From assembly GCA_002292345.1 (NCBI GenBank), contig DBBT01000018.1, positions 1 through 29,278 of the forward strand: a DNA stretch of 29,278 nucleotides, in the 5' to 3' direction. Below the pieces are notes generated by a model. That model did no database searches and was not told the DNA's origin. It saw only the letters and a program-made list of their open reading frames with translations. This DNA is from Opitutia bacterium UBA977 (GTDB lineage Bacteria > Verrucomicrobiota > Verrucomicrobiia > Opitutales > Coraliomargaritaceae). Positions 8,234 to 16,864 of the stretch are shown here, one piece after another (the first letter of the stretch is position 1; each line of letters opens with the position of its first letter). Both the position numbers and the translations under genes were made by a program.

Positions 8234-8905
8234 TTATTTGTCCTTCTTCGGCAGGATGCCGCCCTTGTAGGCTTGGGCGATGGCGGCGGGGGAATTTTGT
8301 ACCTTCAGCTTTTTATACATCCGTTTCACATGGTCGGCTACGGTGTTTTCGCTGATGTTTAATTGATCCGCGATCTGCTTCTTTAAATGTCCCTCGCTGA
8401 TGAGTGTCAGTATTTCAATCTCACGAGGTGAGAGGTCGATTTTGAGTGAGGGGTCCGCGTGCGGTTTGGCGAGTGTTTGCATGACATATTGCGCCACCTC
8501 GGGGTCTAGGGGAGCGCCGCCCGCGACCACGGTGCGAATGCCTCCGACGATTTCATCAATCGAAGAGGATTTTAACAGGTAACCCGCTGCTCCGAGTTGA
8601 ACTGCCCGCAGGACATCTGCCTCTTTTTTGGACTGAGTCAGCATGATGATCTTTGCGTCGGGGCAGCAGGCAGCGAAGGAGGCGATAGCGTCGGTTCCGC
8701 TGATGCCGGGCAGGCTGATGTCGAGCAGGATGATATCCGGACATGCTTCATCCTTGGCCATGGATTGGAGGCCGCGCAGGGCCACCTCGGCGGCGCCGAA
8801 CCTGTGAGACAGTTCCAGGTCCACTTCGTCCTCGAGGGCTAATTTGATGGCCTGCCGGTATTCAGGGTTATCTTCAACGAGGATGATTCGAATATGTGGT
8901 TTCAT
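8234..8905 (-). CDS. NarL/LuxR-type response regulator
   Basis: A protein of 223 residues from the ATG at 8905; longer open frame upstream belongs to the kinase remnant. The receiver domain (1-120) has the acidic pair E11-D12, phosphoacceptor D62 (IILLDISLPG), T90 and K112. The C-terminal LuxR/GerE helix-turn-helix (about 158-215) has the pattern LSPREIEILTLISEGHLKKQ and ISENTVADHVKRMYKKL. It starts four bases after the stop of the truncated kinase at 8910, in the usual kinase-then-regulator order. It resembles the intact regulator at 18403-19047. Since the partner kinase has lost its sensor and phosphoacceptor site, this regulator is probably orphaned, or it takes phosphate from the paralogous kinase. 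Confidence 0.92.
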   Translation of the reverse strand: MKPHIRIILVEDNPEYRQAIKLALEDEVDLELSHRFGAAEVALRGLQSMAKDEACPDIILLDISLPGISGTDAIASFAACCPDAKIIMLTQSKKEADVLRAVQLGAAGYLLKSSSIDEIVGGIRTVVAGGAPLDPEVAQYVMQTLAKPHADPSLKIDLSPREIEILTLISEGHLKKQIADQLNISENTVADHVKRMYKKLKVQNSPAAIAQAYKGGILPKKDK

Positions 8906-8909
8906 AAGA

Positions 8910-9476
8910 TTACTTGCCCGCTCGGGTGAGTCGAGGCCATCGCCGTTTGTTGCGCAAGCGTAGCGAGATACACCATCCGCCTTCGTCGGGATGGGTGAGC
9001 GTGACTCGGGCACCGAGGATTTTGGCGCGTCGTTTGAGGGAAGGGGGCAGGGCCTGTGCGCCGTGATCGGGTGGGCTGCTGCCGTTATCGGTCACCGTCA
9101 GGAGGGTCGTTTTTGCACCGACGACCAAGCGGGTGGAGAGCTCCGTGGCATCAGAATGGCGGCAGCAGTTGATCAGGCACTCTTTGTAGAACAAGAACAG
9201 GTCGACCTGTTTTTGCTGATCGATCGTTGCCAGGTGCTGCTCGCCTGACACGGACAGCTTGTGTTCGAGATTAACTACAATGCGCTCGGCCGCGCGATTC
9301 ATATCAGCGATGAGCCCCTTATACAGTCCTGTGGCGGTTTGTAGGTCAGATACATGGTGCACGGCGACAATGGAGCGCTTTGTCGTGGCCTGGATTTGCT
9401 GTAACAGGCCAGGCAGCCTTTCGGGGTTTGTGACGGCCTTCTTTTCGGCCAGTTCGCCGCAGATGTGATTACGCCG
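8910..9476 (-). pseudogene. Sensor histidine kinase remnant (dimerisation helix and ATPase domain only)
   Basis: About 185 residues align with the C-terminal part of the complete kinase at 19044-21566. Shared features are the N-box (FYKECLINCCRHSDATEL against FLKEALHNIVKHANATHV), the G1 box (LTVTDNGSS) and the final LKRRAKILGA...GGWCISLRL. Everything before the first helix is missing: there is no HDEVGAN phosphoacceptor motif, no membrane segment and no lipoprotein ectodomain. The break lies near 9465-9476, where the opposite strand changes to LacI-family sequence. The remaining frame is intact and keeps the 4-base spacing to the regulator gene, so loss may be recent. It cannot be a working kinase. 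Confidence 0.82.
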
Positions 9477-9830
9477 AATTTTACTCACAACGCGGATCTG
9501 ATTGATCATGAGCTGGAGCAATTAAAAGGGCAGTTCGACTGTGTCTTTGCGATTGCGGACCGCTTGGCAACGAGTGCATGGCATAGTTGCCAGCGACTGA
9601 AGCTGAAGATTCCGCAGCAAGTAAAGGTCGTCGGTTTTGGTGCCTTAAATTTGCGCGACCCGCGTGTGGCCATTTCGTCGTTTGATCAAGAGCCTTATCA
9701 GATCGGTCAAAATGCGGCGAAGCTGTTGGTCGAACGTATCGAGAAGGGGCCGTGGAAGCGTAAGCCGAAGGCGAAGACGATCCTGAGCACCCCGATATTC
9801 GTTGAAGGCACGTCTTGCCCTGAGGCGTAA
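9465..9830 (+). pseudogene. LacI-family regulator remnant, C-terminal part of ligand-binding domain
   Basis: About 121 residues from a GTG codon at 9465 to a TAA at 9828-9830. The text FDCVFAIADRLATSAWHSCQRLKLKIPQQVKVVGFG is typical of the second half of the LacI/PurR periplasmic-binding-protein-like domain, followed by SSFDQEPYQIGQNAAKLLVERI and the usual end. The helix-turn-helix and the first ~200 residues are absent. The 5' end abuts the kinase remnant on the opposite strand, and the 3' end abuts the transposase remnant. It cannot bind DNA by itself. It probably arrived by deletion or rearrangement along with the transposase piece. Confidence 0.78.
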
Positions 9831-10530
9831 TGTCCCTCGTGATCGCGAGGGTAATTTTGAGCCGATACTGGTTCCTAAGCATCAACGCAGTTTTGACGGT
9901 TTTGATGAGGCCATTTTGAGCCTCTACTCCCTTGGCCTGACGACCCGCGACATCCAGGGACATTTAGAGCAGATGTATAACGTCGAAGTTTCGCCGACTC
10001 TGATCTCCAATGTGACCGACGCGGTTTGCGAGGAGGTCAAAGAGTGGCAATGCCGCCCATTGGATCCTGTTTATCCGATCGTCTTCTTTGATGCGATCGT
10101 GGCGAAGGTCCGAGACAATGGAAAGGTCTCCAACCGTTCGATTTACTTGGCTCTGGGCGTTAACATGGAGGGGCAAAAGGAAGTGCTAGGCATGTGGTCT
10201 TCGCCCAACGAAGGCGCGAAGTTCTGGCTTAATATGCTCACTGAACTCCAGAATCGAGGGCTACGTGACACCTTCTTTTCCTGTGTCGATGGGCACAGTG
10301 GTTTTCCTGAAGCTCTTGAGAACGTCTACCCTCAGACTCGCGTGCAGCTATGCATTGTTCACATGCTACGCAACAGCTTCAAGTTTGTAAGGTGGCAGGA
10401 ACGCAAGGAAGTCGCCGCCGAGCTAAAAAATATCTACACCGCACCCACTGCCGAGGCCGCCAAAGATGCACTGGTCCGATTCCGTGAAATCTATGACGAT
10501 CGTTTTCCCGCCATCTATCCGGCAAGTCTC
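9829..10530 (+). mobile_element. IS256-family (Mutator) transposase remnant, both ends missing
   Basis: The reading frame (open from 9802) encodes recognisable IS256 transposase text from VPRDREGNFEPILVPKHQ to YDDRFPAIYPASL. Middle landmarks are SLGLTTRDIQGHLEQMYNVEVSPTLISNVTD, the first catalytic Asp in VFFDAIVAKVRD, the second in CVDGHSGFPEALENVYPQ, and CIVHMLRNSFKFV. The N-terminal ~80 residues and the C-terminal ~130 residues, including the catalytic glutamate, are absent. After about 10530 the frame runs on into unrelated promoter-like DNA as far as 10785. I see no terminal inverted repeats or target duplication at the edges. It is an inactive relic and should not be annotated as a 327-residue transposase. 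Confidence 0.87.
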
Positions 10531-10544
10531 TCCGGGAAGCGGTG

Positions 10545-10725
10545 CAATGTAACAAGCCTTACATTGTGTTACTGCATAGAGGGACATGCGGCAACTCTGC
10601 ACTCACTACGTGTTTACGTATATTGTGTGATTCGTTGGGGTGGTATAGACTTCAACTCTTATATGTTATGCTTGTTCAGTTTGTGCGCGCGACATTCAGA
10701 TTTTGTAGTTGAACAGGCAAGGGGT
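10545..10725. repeat. Duplicated promoter segment, copy A
   Basis: This segment is similar to 21596-21766. Shared blocks in the same order are CAATGTAA (10545-10552), a ~45-base near-identical core GCAA..CTGCACTCACTACGTGTTT.. (10591-10636), TAGACTTCAAC.CTTAT, GTTCAGTT, and TTTTGTAGTTGA (10701-10712). The spacing from the end of the TACGT motif to TTTTGTAGT is 75 bases in both copies. Copy A also has CAATGTAA mirrored by TTACATTG at 10559-10566, a perfect 8-bp hairpin with a 6-base loop. It precedes the prepilin-sulfatase operon by 60 bases. Confidence 0.72.
10607..10625 (+). promoter_or_regulatory. TACGT-type operator/promoter motif, site 1
   Basis: The sequence TACGTGTTTACGTATATTG is one of four copies in the window. 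Two TACGT/ACGTA arms face each other across four bases, followed directly by TATATTG, in which TATATT resembles a -10 hexamer. It lies 160 bases before the start of the prepilin-like gene at 10786. The placement suggests a regulator-binding site that overlaps the -35 region. The binding protein is not known. Confidence 0.6.
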
Positions 10726-10785
10726 GCCTTTAGATCGAGACTCGTCATTTACACTCCCCGAATTCGCCTTTACCTTTCAATTTAA

Positions 10786-13700
10786 ATGCAAACCTCACAC
10801 AACTCACGCCAATCGCAATCTTCCGGTGGATTTGCTCTTGTTATCGCGTTGAGTTTGATGGCTTTCGTGCTTCTGCTGTTGCTGTCAATCACCACCCTAG
10901 TTCAGGTGGAGTCACAGTCCGCGGTGATTGCATCCGCCCGAGTTGAAGCAGAGCAAGCTGCGCTCCTGGGCTTGAATGTCGCGATCGGAGAGTTACAGAA
11001 GGTAACCGGGCCGGATCAGCGTATTACGGCGACGGCTGATCGACTCATAGATGCGAACGGTGTCGCCGCTGGCCACCAATACTACACCGGGGTCTGGAAC
11101 AGCACGGATGGGACCTTCATTCAATGGCTTGCCACTGCCGCGAATGCCAGTGGTGCTTTAGACCAAAGCGGGCTGATCGGTGAGTTGGATGTGAATGCTG
11201 CATCCTCTGCCCCGGAAAGAATTGTGCTGCATACGGCGTCTGATGGCACGCCAGATGTGGCGGTGGACAAGGTCTCCGTCGAGCCATCGACCGCCTATGC
11301 CTACTGGATTGAAGATGAGGGCGTGAAGGCGAAGGTGAATACCATCGCGGAAGAAGGCTATTACTCCGCAGTGGCAGAAGCAGACCCGAGGGATCCCGAG
11401 TGGCTCTATCCGATGGGGGCGGTGCAGAGTGCCGGCTCAGAGTTGCTTGCGGAAATCGGTGCAGCGACAGCGGGCAAGCACTCCGATACTGCGGTTCGAG
11501 CCTACTTGAGGAAGTCACAATCCATAGATGATTTTGAGTTGCAGGGAGTCGCTGCAGAGGACGTCCGCAAACTCGATCATGACGTGACGACCATTTCATA
11601 CGGACTGTTGACTAACCCGGTCAGAGGAGGTCTGAAGACAGATCTATCGCTGGCTTTTGAGTATGGAAATGCGGACACGGGGAATGTCTTTGTGGTCGAT
11701 AATTATGATCACCCGGCAGGCAAGTCGATTGATGTGCGCGGCCCGACCTGGTCGGTTTTTCAGGATCATTACAATCTCTACAAGCAGATGTCGTTCAATG
11801 CGGGGATTCCCAGTGTCACTACCACCAATCCAATGGCGCATGGCGAACTATCAGATAGTGACATCGTTAGCTTCTACAGCACGCGGGGACATATTCACCA
11901 TTATTACCGTGACCCGAATGTCTATGAGGTCGCTGAGTCTGTGGGGAACGGAGCTGGTGGCTTTGTATTGCCGCGCCCGCTTCTGGTGCAGCGGCAACCG
12001 GTCTATCTTGGTCACATCATGGTGATCTCTATGTTCAATGATGGTGGTATGCTCAAGACGGTCTTAAATCCGGTCGCACTGTTGTGGAATCCTTACAATG
12101 TAACGCTTGAATTGGCGAGTGCCTCTCAGGTTAGAGTGGAGCCTAATATTGCTTTGGAGTATTCATTCCAGGGAGATACACCCGCATATAAGGGGCGTGT
12201 GTCGCTTCCGATTCTATTGCAGCGGGAGATTGGATCCAGCTTGATTAATCTGACGATTGCCAGCGGAGAGCGTTTTGAACCAGGCGAACTGAAACTATAC
12301 TCTGCCAATGGAATGGTGACCTCTAACACGATCGCTGCTAGCAATACATTCAACCCGGCCAGTGGCGTTTACTTGGATAGTTGGTATCGCACTGACAAGG
12401 TCGGTTCTAATGATATCCTGTCCATGGTGATCAGTAGCAATTATATCGACAATGGGCTTAGTATCCCTCCTGAGGTGACCACGATTGATATGGCCATTGC
12501 CGCATTCCAAACGAACTGGAATACATCGCATTATATGTTAGCTGGAGCTGGGACTGTGGATCAGTATTATAATCGAATGATCGCATTTACCGGCGATATG
12601 GGCACGGGGCCAACAGGATCGGACAGCATGATTGATGGCGGGAGTGGCAAGGATGGGCTCAGTTTCGTTTCGAGTGTGCCAGTCTCTTCATTGTCAAATC
12701 CTTATCCGATCGGCATCTTTAATTGGACCACGGCAGCCGCGGATAATATTAATAATCATCTGCAAAAACCGAGCGCGATTGACATGTATTTAGCGTCGAA
12801 CCCGCGCGCGCCGTTCTCCACCAGTGAAGTGGGCACATATTGGCATCTGCGTTGTAATCCCTATACCACGCTGGAGCCTCAGACCTTTGGTGGTGGGCTC
12901 ACTGAACTGGAGAATTTCTTCAATAATTATGAGCGTCCGCATTATGGAACCTCATACAATACCGTAGGTGATGGGCAACACCGCCCCGTCGCGTGGGAGT
13001 TTCCGCTGACCCCGTTAACCTCCATTGCACAGCTGCAGCATGTCTTTTTCAACACCGATGGCTATGAACCTTCGTATGCGGTTGGGAATTCGTTTGCATC
13101 GCCTTACTTGAGGCGGACAGAGTCGATTTCTTCCGTGGGGCCAATGAATGTTCATGGCAAACCCTGGAGCGGCTCAGCTGTTGATTTCTCATACTTGCTG
13201 AACGAGGCGCTTTGGGATGACTACTTTTTCTCGTCGCTATCACCGACTTATGAAACGGGCACGGAAACGGAAGGTTTGGATGACGCAATTGATGCGTTTG
13301 TTGATGGCAGTAGCAGTTTGAAGAATGCGCGGATGCGTCTCCATCTACCTACGGGAACTGATCTTAATGCGCTGACAACGATCCTGAAAGACGGAGACCC
13401 TGATCGCACGCCAGAGGAGACACTTGCCGCGCATCTGCTGGTGGAGGGCGCGTTCAATGTGAATTCCACTTCGATCCCCGCGTGGCGTGCCTTCCTTGGC
13501 AGTGCATATAATCAATCCGTGGTTGGCATGGAACTCAACGATGGAGCAGGGCAGTCGCTCAAGATCGGCAGCAACGATGATCAAGCAGCTTTTTCCCGCT
13601 TTTCGCGCCCCACATTGGATATGAGTCATCCGAGTGCCTCGATCATTCAAAACAATCCGGGCAGTGGCTACCGCACCTTGGATGCGACCGAATTAAACGA

Positions 13701-14241
13701 CCTGGCCACGGCCGTTGTGGCGCAGGTTAAGGCGCGCGGCCCGTTTATGTCGTTGTCAGATTTTATCAACCGCAAGCTTTCCGATGGCGAGGATGGCCTG
13801 ATGGGCCCCCTGCAACAGGCGATCAACGATGCTAAATTGAATGATAACTTTGCTCTGGGATTGCCTGTCGATTATAGTGGTAGCGATCCTTCGTCCAGCA
13901 TGCGCAATGATGTCTTTCTTGATCCGGAGGCGGGGACGGGCAATTCGTATGGAGTGGGCCCCGGCTACTTGATGCAGGGAGATCTTTTGAATTCTTTGGG
14001 GCCGTATCTGACGGTGAAGTCAAACACCTTCACGATTCGCAGTTATGGGGAGTCGAGGGATCCTGTAACCGATGTTCGTTCGGAGGTGTATCTTGAAGCG
14101 ACAGTTCAGCAGCTTCCTGAATTTGTAGATCGTATTGATTTGGTGGATACTGAGTTGGCCGACCTTAGCGTCACGAATGAGCAATTCGGACGTAGATTTA
14201 AAATCATTAGCATTCGTTATCTGGATCCGAGTGAGATCTGA
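10786..14241 (+). CDS. Large prepilin-like (PilX/GspK-type) surface protein
   Basis: A protein of 1151 residues. The N-terminus is a type III (prepilin) signal: a short polar leader ending in GG (14-15), then F16 and a hydrophobic helix (FALVIALSLMAFVLLLLL) up to about 38. Position +5 is Ile rather than the Glu of major pilins, as in GspK/PilX minor pseudopilins. The next ~1100 residues are beta-rich and Asn/Ser/Thr-rich with no domain I recognise. They include repeated themes such as NNPGSGYRTLDATELNDLA and FMSLSDFINRKLSDGEDG near the end, which resemble GspK-like helical regions. Related giant prepilin-like proteins (Verru_Chthon cassette A type) are known from Verrucomicrobiota. It is the first gene of an operon with the 14266 gene and two sulfatases (gaps of 24 and 22 bases, then an overlap), which links it to glycan attack or a secretion system. 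Confidence 0.72.
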   Translation: MQTSHNSRQSQSSGGFALVIALSLMAFVLLLLLSITTLVQVESQSAVIASARVEAEQAALLGLNVAIGELQKVTGPDQRITATADRLIDANGVAAGHQYYTGVWNSTDGTFIQWLATAANASGALDQSGLIGELDVNAASSAPERIVLHTASDGTPDVAVDKVSVEPSTAYAYWIEDEGVKAKVNTIAEEGYYSAVAEADPRDPEWLYPMGAVQSAGSELLAEIGAATAGKHSDTAVRAYLRKSQSIDDFELQGVAAEDVRKLDHDVTTISYGLLTNPVRGGLKTDLSLAFEYGNADTGNVFVVDNYDHPAGKSIDVRGPTWSVFQDHYNLYKQMSFNAGIPSVTTTNPMAHGELSDSDIVSFYSTRGHIHHYYRDPNVYEVAESVGNGAGGFVLPRPLLVQRQPVYLGHIMVISMFNDGGMLKTVLNPVALLWNPYNVTLELASASQVRVEPNIALEYSFQGDTPAYKGRVSLPILLQREIGSSLINLTIASGERFEPGELKLYSANGMVTSNTIAASNTFNPASGVYLDSWYRTDKVGSNDILSMVISSNYIDNGLSIPPEVTTIDMAIAAFQTNWNTSHYMLAGAGTVDQYYNRMIAFTGDMGTGPTGSDSMIDGGSGKDGLSFVSSVPVSSLSNPYPIGIFNWTTAAADNINNHLQKPSAIDMYLASNPRAPFSTSEVGTYWHLRCNPYTTLEPQTFGGGLTELENFFNNYERPHYGTSYNTVGDGQHRPVAWEFPLTPLTSIAQLQHVFFNTDGYEPSYAVGNSFASPYLRRTESISSVGPMNVHGKPWSGSAVDFSYLLNEALWDDYFFSSLSPTYETGTETEGLDDAIDAFVDGSSSLKNARMRLHLPTGTDLNALTTILKDGDPDRTPEETLAAHLLVEGAFNVNSTSIPAWRAFLGSAYNQSVVGMELNDGAGQSLKIGSNDDQAAFSRFSRPTLDMSHPSASIIQNNPGSGYRTLDATELNDLATAVVAQVKARGPFMSLSDFINRKLSDGEDGLMGPLQQAINDAKLNDNFALGLPVDYSGSDPSSSMRNDVFLDPEAGTGNSYGVGPGYLMQGDLLNSLGPYLTVKSNTFTIRSYGESRDPVTDVRSEVYLEATVQQLPEFVDRIDLVDTELADLSVTNEQFGRRFKIISIRYLDPSEI

Positions 14242-14265
14242 ACTGAATAGAGTCGCGTCCTTGTT

Positions 14266-14946
14266 ATGAGATATTTTCGATACCTGATCCACTTTTTCGC
14301 TTTGTCCTTGGTGCTGGTCGCACAAGATCAGCCCGAGCACGTAAGTTTCGATTTTCGTTGTTTGGCGATGTCCAAGGAACTCCGTATGGTGGAGCTCTAC
14401 GTCGGCTCTGCGGAGGATTCCAAGCGTCTCCCCATCCGCTTGAATGATTTGTCAAAGACTGAGACGTATGGCTATACGGGCGCACCGCTGTTGTATTTTT
14501 ATGACCAAGCTAAGGGGGGAGAGGTCGTCGCGACCTATCAATACAACCCGGAGCAGGAGGCGCCGTTACTCCTGTTCGTTGCGAATGGGGAGGGAGAGTC
14601 GCCGGCTTACAGTGTGCTCAGCATCGAAGATAGTTGGTCGAAAGTGGGGAAGGGCACGTGCCTGCTAGTCAACCTCGCAAGCAAGCCACTCTACTGGAAG
14701 TTCGGGGACGAGCGGTTTAAGATCCCTTCAAAGGATCAGCGACTGATTGATGCAAAGAAAGAAGCAAAAACGCCGGTCATTGCGCTGGAGATGGATAAGG
14801 ATGGAAACCCGTATCGAGTGTATCGTGGGCAATGGCACAACGTAGAGAATATGCGTCGTCTGATTTTTGTGCGCGATACGACTGAACAAGAGGTTGGTTC
14901 GGTGCGTGTCAAAATTATCGAAGATTTCTATGTGCCGAAGCAGTAG
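14266..14946 (+). CDS. Exported protein of unknown function, 226 residues
   Basis: The frame opens with a short basic start and a hydrophobic stretch (MRYFRYLIHFFALSLVLVAQ) that looks like a signal peptide, with probable cleavage after LVA. The mature part, about 205 residues, is soluble with alternating beta-strand patterns (VSFDFRCLAM, VELYVGSA, APLLYFYD, PLLLFVANG, GTCLLVNLAS). There are no cysteine-rich or repeat motifs and I recognise no family. It starts 24 bases after the prepilin-like gene and ends 22 bases before the first sulfatase, so it belongs to that operon. Small exported beta-rich proteins often accompany verrucomicrobial prepilin-like genes, so a structural or chaperone role at the envelope is possible but unproven. 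Confidence 0.7.
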   Translation: MRYFRYLIHFFALSLVLVAQDQPEHVSFDFRCLAMSKELRMVELYVGSAEDSKRLPIRLNDLSKTETYGYTGAPLLYFYDQAKGGEVVATYQYNPEQEAPLLLFVANGEGESPAYSVLSIEDSWSKVGKGTCLLVNLASKPLYWKFGDERFKIPSKDQRLIDAKKEAKTPVIALEMDKDGNPYRVYRGQWHNVENMRRLIFVRDTTEQEVGSVRVKIIEDFYVPKQ

Positions 14947-14968
14947 GGATGCGGCTGGTTTAGTATTA

Positions 14969-16864
14969 ATGAATTACACTATGAATTGTCTAAAAGTCAC
15001 CTTCAATGCTGTGCTGCTATGTGTCGTGTGCACGATGCTTTCGTCAATCGCTTCTGCTGAGGTGAGCCGACCAGCCAAGCCAAATATTATTTTGATCCTG
15101 ACCGATGACCTCGGTTGGCAGGATGTGAAGTGCTATGACATTGACGAACCCTCGCCGATGGAGACGCCGAACATCGATGCGTTGGCGAAGCAGGGGGTGC
15201 TCTTTTGGCAGGCCTATTCACCCGCGCCGACGTGTGCACCTTCACGTGCCGCGATTTTAAGCGGCGATCATCCGGCGCGTGCGCAGATGACCCATGTGTC
15301 GGGCGGCAAGCCTCCTCATGCGCATAGTGACGGGTGGTCGATCATGTCGCCCTGGTATAGCGTCCGCATGCCTGTTGAGACGGTGACGATCGCAGAGGCG
15401 CTTAAGGCGAATGGCTATACCACCGGGCACAGCGGCAAATGGCATGTTGCTATGCGTCATCACGGCTATCCGCAGCCGGAGGATCAGGGCTTCGATTACA
15501 CTCGCCACAGCCGTGGCGTGCAGAGCGGTATGAAGAATCGTTTGACTGGGTTTGCGACCAGCGCCCCCGAGGATCCATATCGCCTGGATGAAAACGGCTT
15601 TCCCTTTGATCAGACGACTGAGGATGCCATGACTTTTGTGCGTGAGAATCAGGGTGAACCGTTTTTTCTCTATTTTGCCAGCTGGCTGGTGCACACACCG
15701 ATCATGATGCATAGCGAACAGTTGTTGCGGAAATACGAACGCAAGTTGGGGGTGGAAATTACCGAAGCACATCAAAAGGGCTGGACGAAGGAAGGGCAGA
15801 CCAATCCATTTTACTGCGCGATGGTGGAGCAGCTCGATTATTATGTGGGCAGGCTGATTCACTATCTTGAGAGCACGGATGATCCGCGCTGGCCCGGGCA
15901 CAAACTGATCGAGAATACCTACGTTATTTTTAGCTCGGACAACGGCGGCATGGAAGGGCATCCCGGCGAAATTATCACCGACAACTTCCCGCTCGATAAA
16001 GGCAAGATCTCAGTGATGGAAGGCGGCACCCGCGTGCCGTTGATCATTGCCGGGCCTGATGTTCCGCAGGGGGTGCAGACGGATGTCATGGTGAATGGAC
16101 TCGATTTCTATCCGACCATACTTGCGTTGACCGGCACGGATATTCCGACCGGTAAGGAGTTCGACGGGCTGGATATTTCTTCGCTACTGTTACGAGATCC
16201 AACGGATGCGTCGTTGATCCGAACGGCAGAGGACACGGTGCGTGATACGATGGTTTGGCATTTTCCTAACAGCGCGGCTCAGGAGAGCGCGATCCGTATC
16301 GGTGACTTCAAACTGATCCGCAACTATAATGCCACACCCGAGCTGGAACTTTACCGTTTGTATGATTCAGAAAATGGCCAGCAGAAGCGAATCGATATCG
16401 AGGAAGCGAACAATCTCGCCACTACCATGCCGGAAAAAACAGCGTCGATGAATGCGAACTTGACCGAAGTTCTGACGGAAATGAAAGCGAGCTATCCATA
16501 TTATAATCCGAACTGTAAGCGCCTTGGGGAGCGGGTGAAGGTGCCTGCCGTGCTCTCAAACAGCCGTGAAGGGGATAAGGTCATGTTTGCTTATAAAGAG
16601 AACGGTGCCAAAGTCGTGCGGGCGAATTTGATCTATACCCAAAATGGCGGAGATCATTATGAGGAGTGGTTTCGGACACCAGCCACGCTGTTGCCCGGAG
16701 GAAACGTCTCGGCGCAGCTGCCAGAGGGCACCACCCACTATCTGATCAACCTGATCGACGAGAATAACTTTCTAGTCAGTTATCCGAAGATGACGAATGA
16801 TGTTGGTCACCTATACTCAACGATCGCACTGCCGGTTGAATCAGGGCATTTAAATAATGAATAA
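14969..16864 (+). CDS. Secreted S1 sulfatase (formylglycine-dependent) with C-terminal extension
   Basis: A protein of 631 residues from the ATG at 14969; frame upstream to 14867 overlaps the previous gene and lacks a signal. The signal peptide ends near SSIASA-EV. The metal-site aspartates are D46-D47 (ILTDDLGW). The sulfatase signature C89-A-P-S-R gives the cysteine that becomes formylglycine. GHSGKWH follows later, and FSSDNGGMEGH is the usual S1 metal motif. Residues ~540-631 form an extra beta-rich tail not needed for catalysis. The enzyme should hydrolyse a sulfate ester on a polysaccharide or oligosaccharide in the periplasm or outside; the S1 subfamily and regioselectivity cannot be read by eye. 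The second sulfatase overlaps its end by 8 bases, suggesting translational coupling. A maturation enzyme (FGE or anSME) is not in the window. Confidence 0.93.
   Translation: MNYTMNCLKVTFNAVLLCVVCTMLSSIASAEVSRPAKPNIILILTDDLGWQDVKCYDIDEPSPMETPNIDALAKQGVLFWQAYSPAPTCAPSRAAILSGDHPARAQMTHVSGGKPPHAHSDGWSIMSPWYSVRMPVETVTIAEALKANGYTTGHSGKWHVAMRHHGYPQPEDQGFDYTRHSRGVQSGMKNRLTGFATSAPEDPYRLDENGFPFDQTTEDAMTFVRENQGEPFFLYFASWLVHTPIMMHSEQLLRKYERKLGVEITEAHQKGWTKEGQTNPFYCAMVEQLDYYVGRLIHYLESTDDPRWPGHKLIENTYVIFSSDNGGMEGHPGEIITDNFPLDKGKISVMEGGTRVPLIIAGPDVPQGVQTDVMVNGLDFYPTILALTGTDIPTGKEFDGLDISSLLLRDPTDASLIRTAEDTVRDTMVWHFPNSAAQESAIRIGDFKLIRNYNATPELELYRLYDSENGQQKRIDIEEANNLATTMPEKTASMNANLTEVLTEMKASYPYYNPNCKRLGERVKVPAVLSNSREGDKVMFAYKENGAKVVRANLIYTQNGGDHYEEWFRTPATLLPGGNVSAQLPEGTTHYLINLIDENNFLVSYPKMTNDVGHLYSTIALPVESGHLNNE

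Noticed and set aside
8906..9013. Longer start for the first response regulator
   Set aside because: The extra 36 residues overlap the kinase remnant and are not receiver-like; the ATG at 8905 gives a normal receiver start.
9802..10785. Open frame of 327 codons as an intact transposase
   Set aside because: Homology covers only the middle of an IS256 transposase. The catalytic Glu region is missing and the last ~80 codons read through promoter-like DNA shared with 21596-21766.
14867..14968. Earlier start of the first sulfatase
   Set aside because: It overlaps the end of the 14266 gene and adds a basic, non-signal leader; the ATG at 14969 gives a clear signal peptide.
15257..15961. Minus-strand open frame of 234 codons
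   Set aside because: Shadow of the sulfatase gene with no recognisable domain or start signal.
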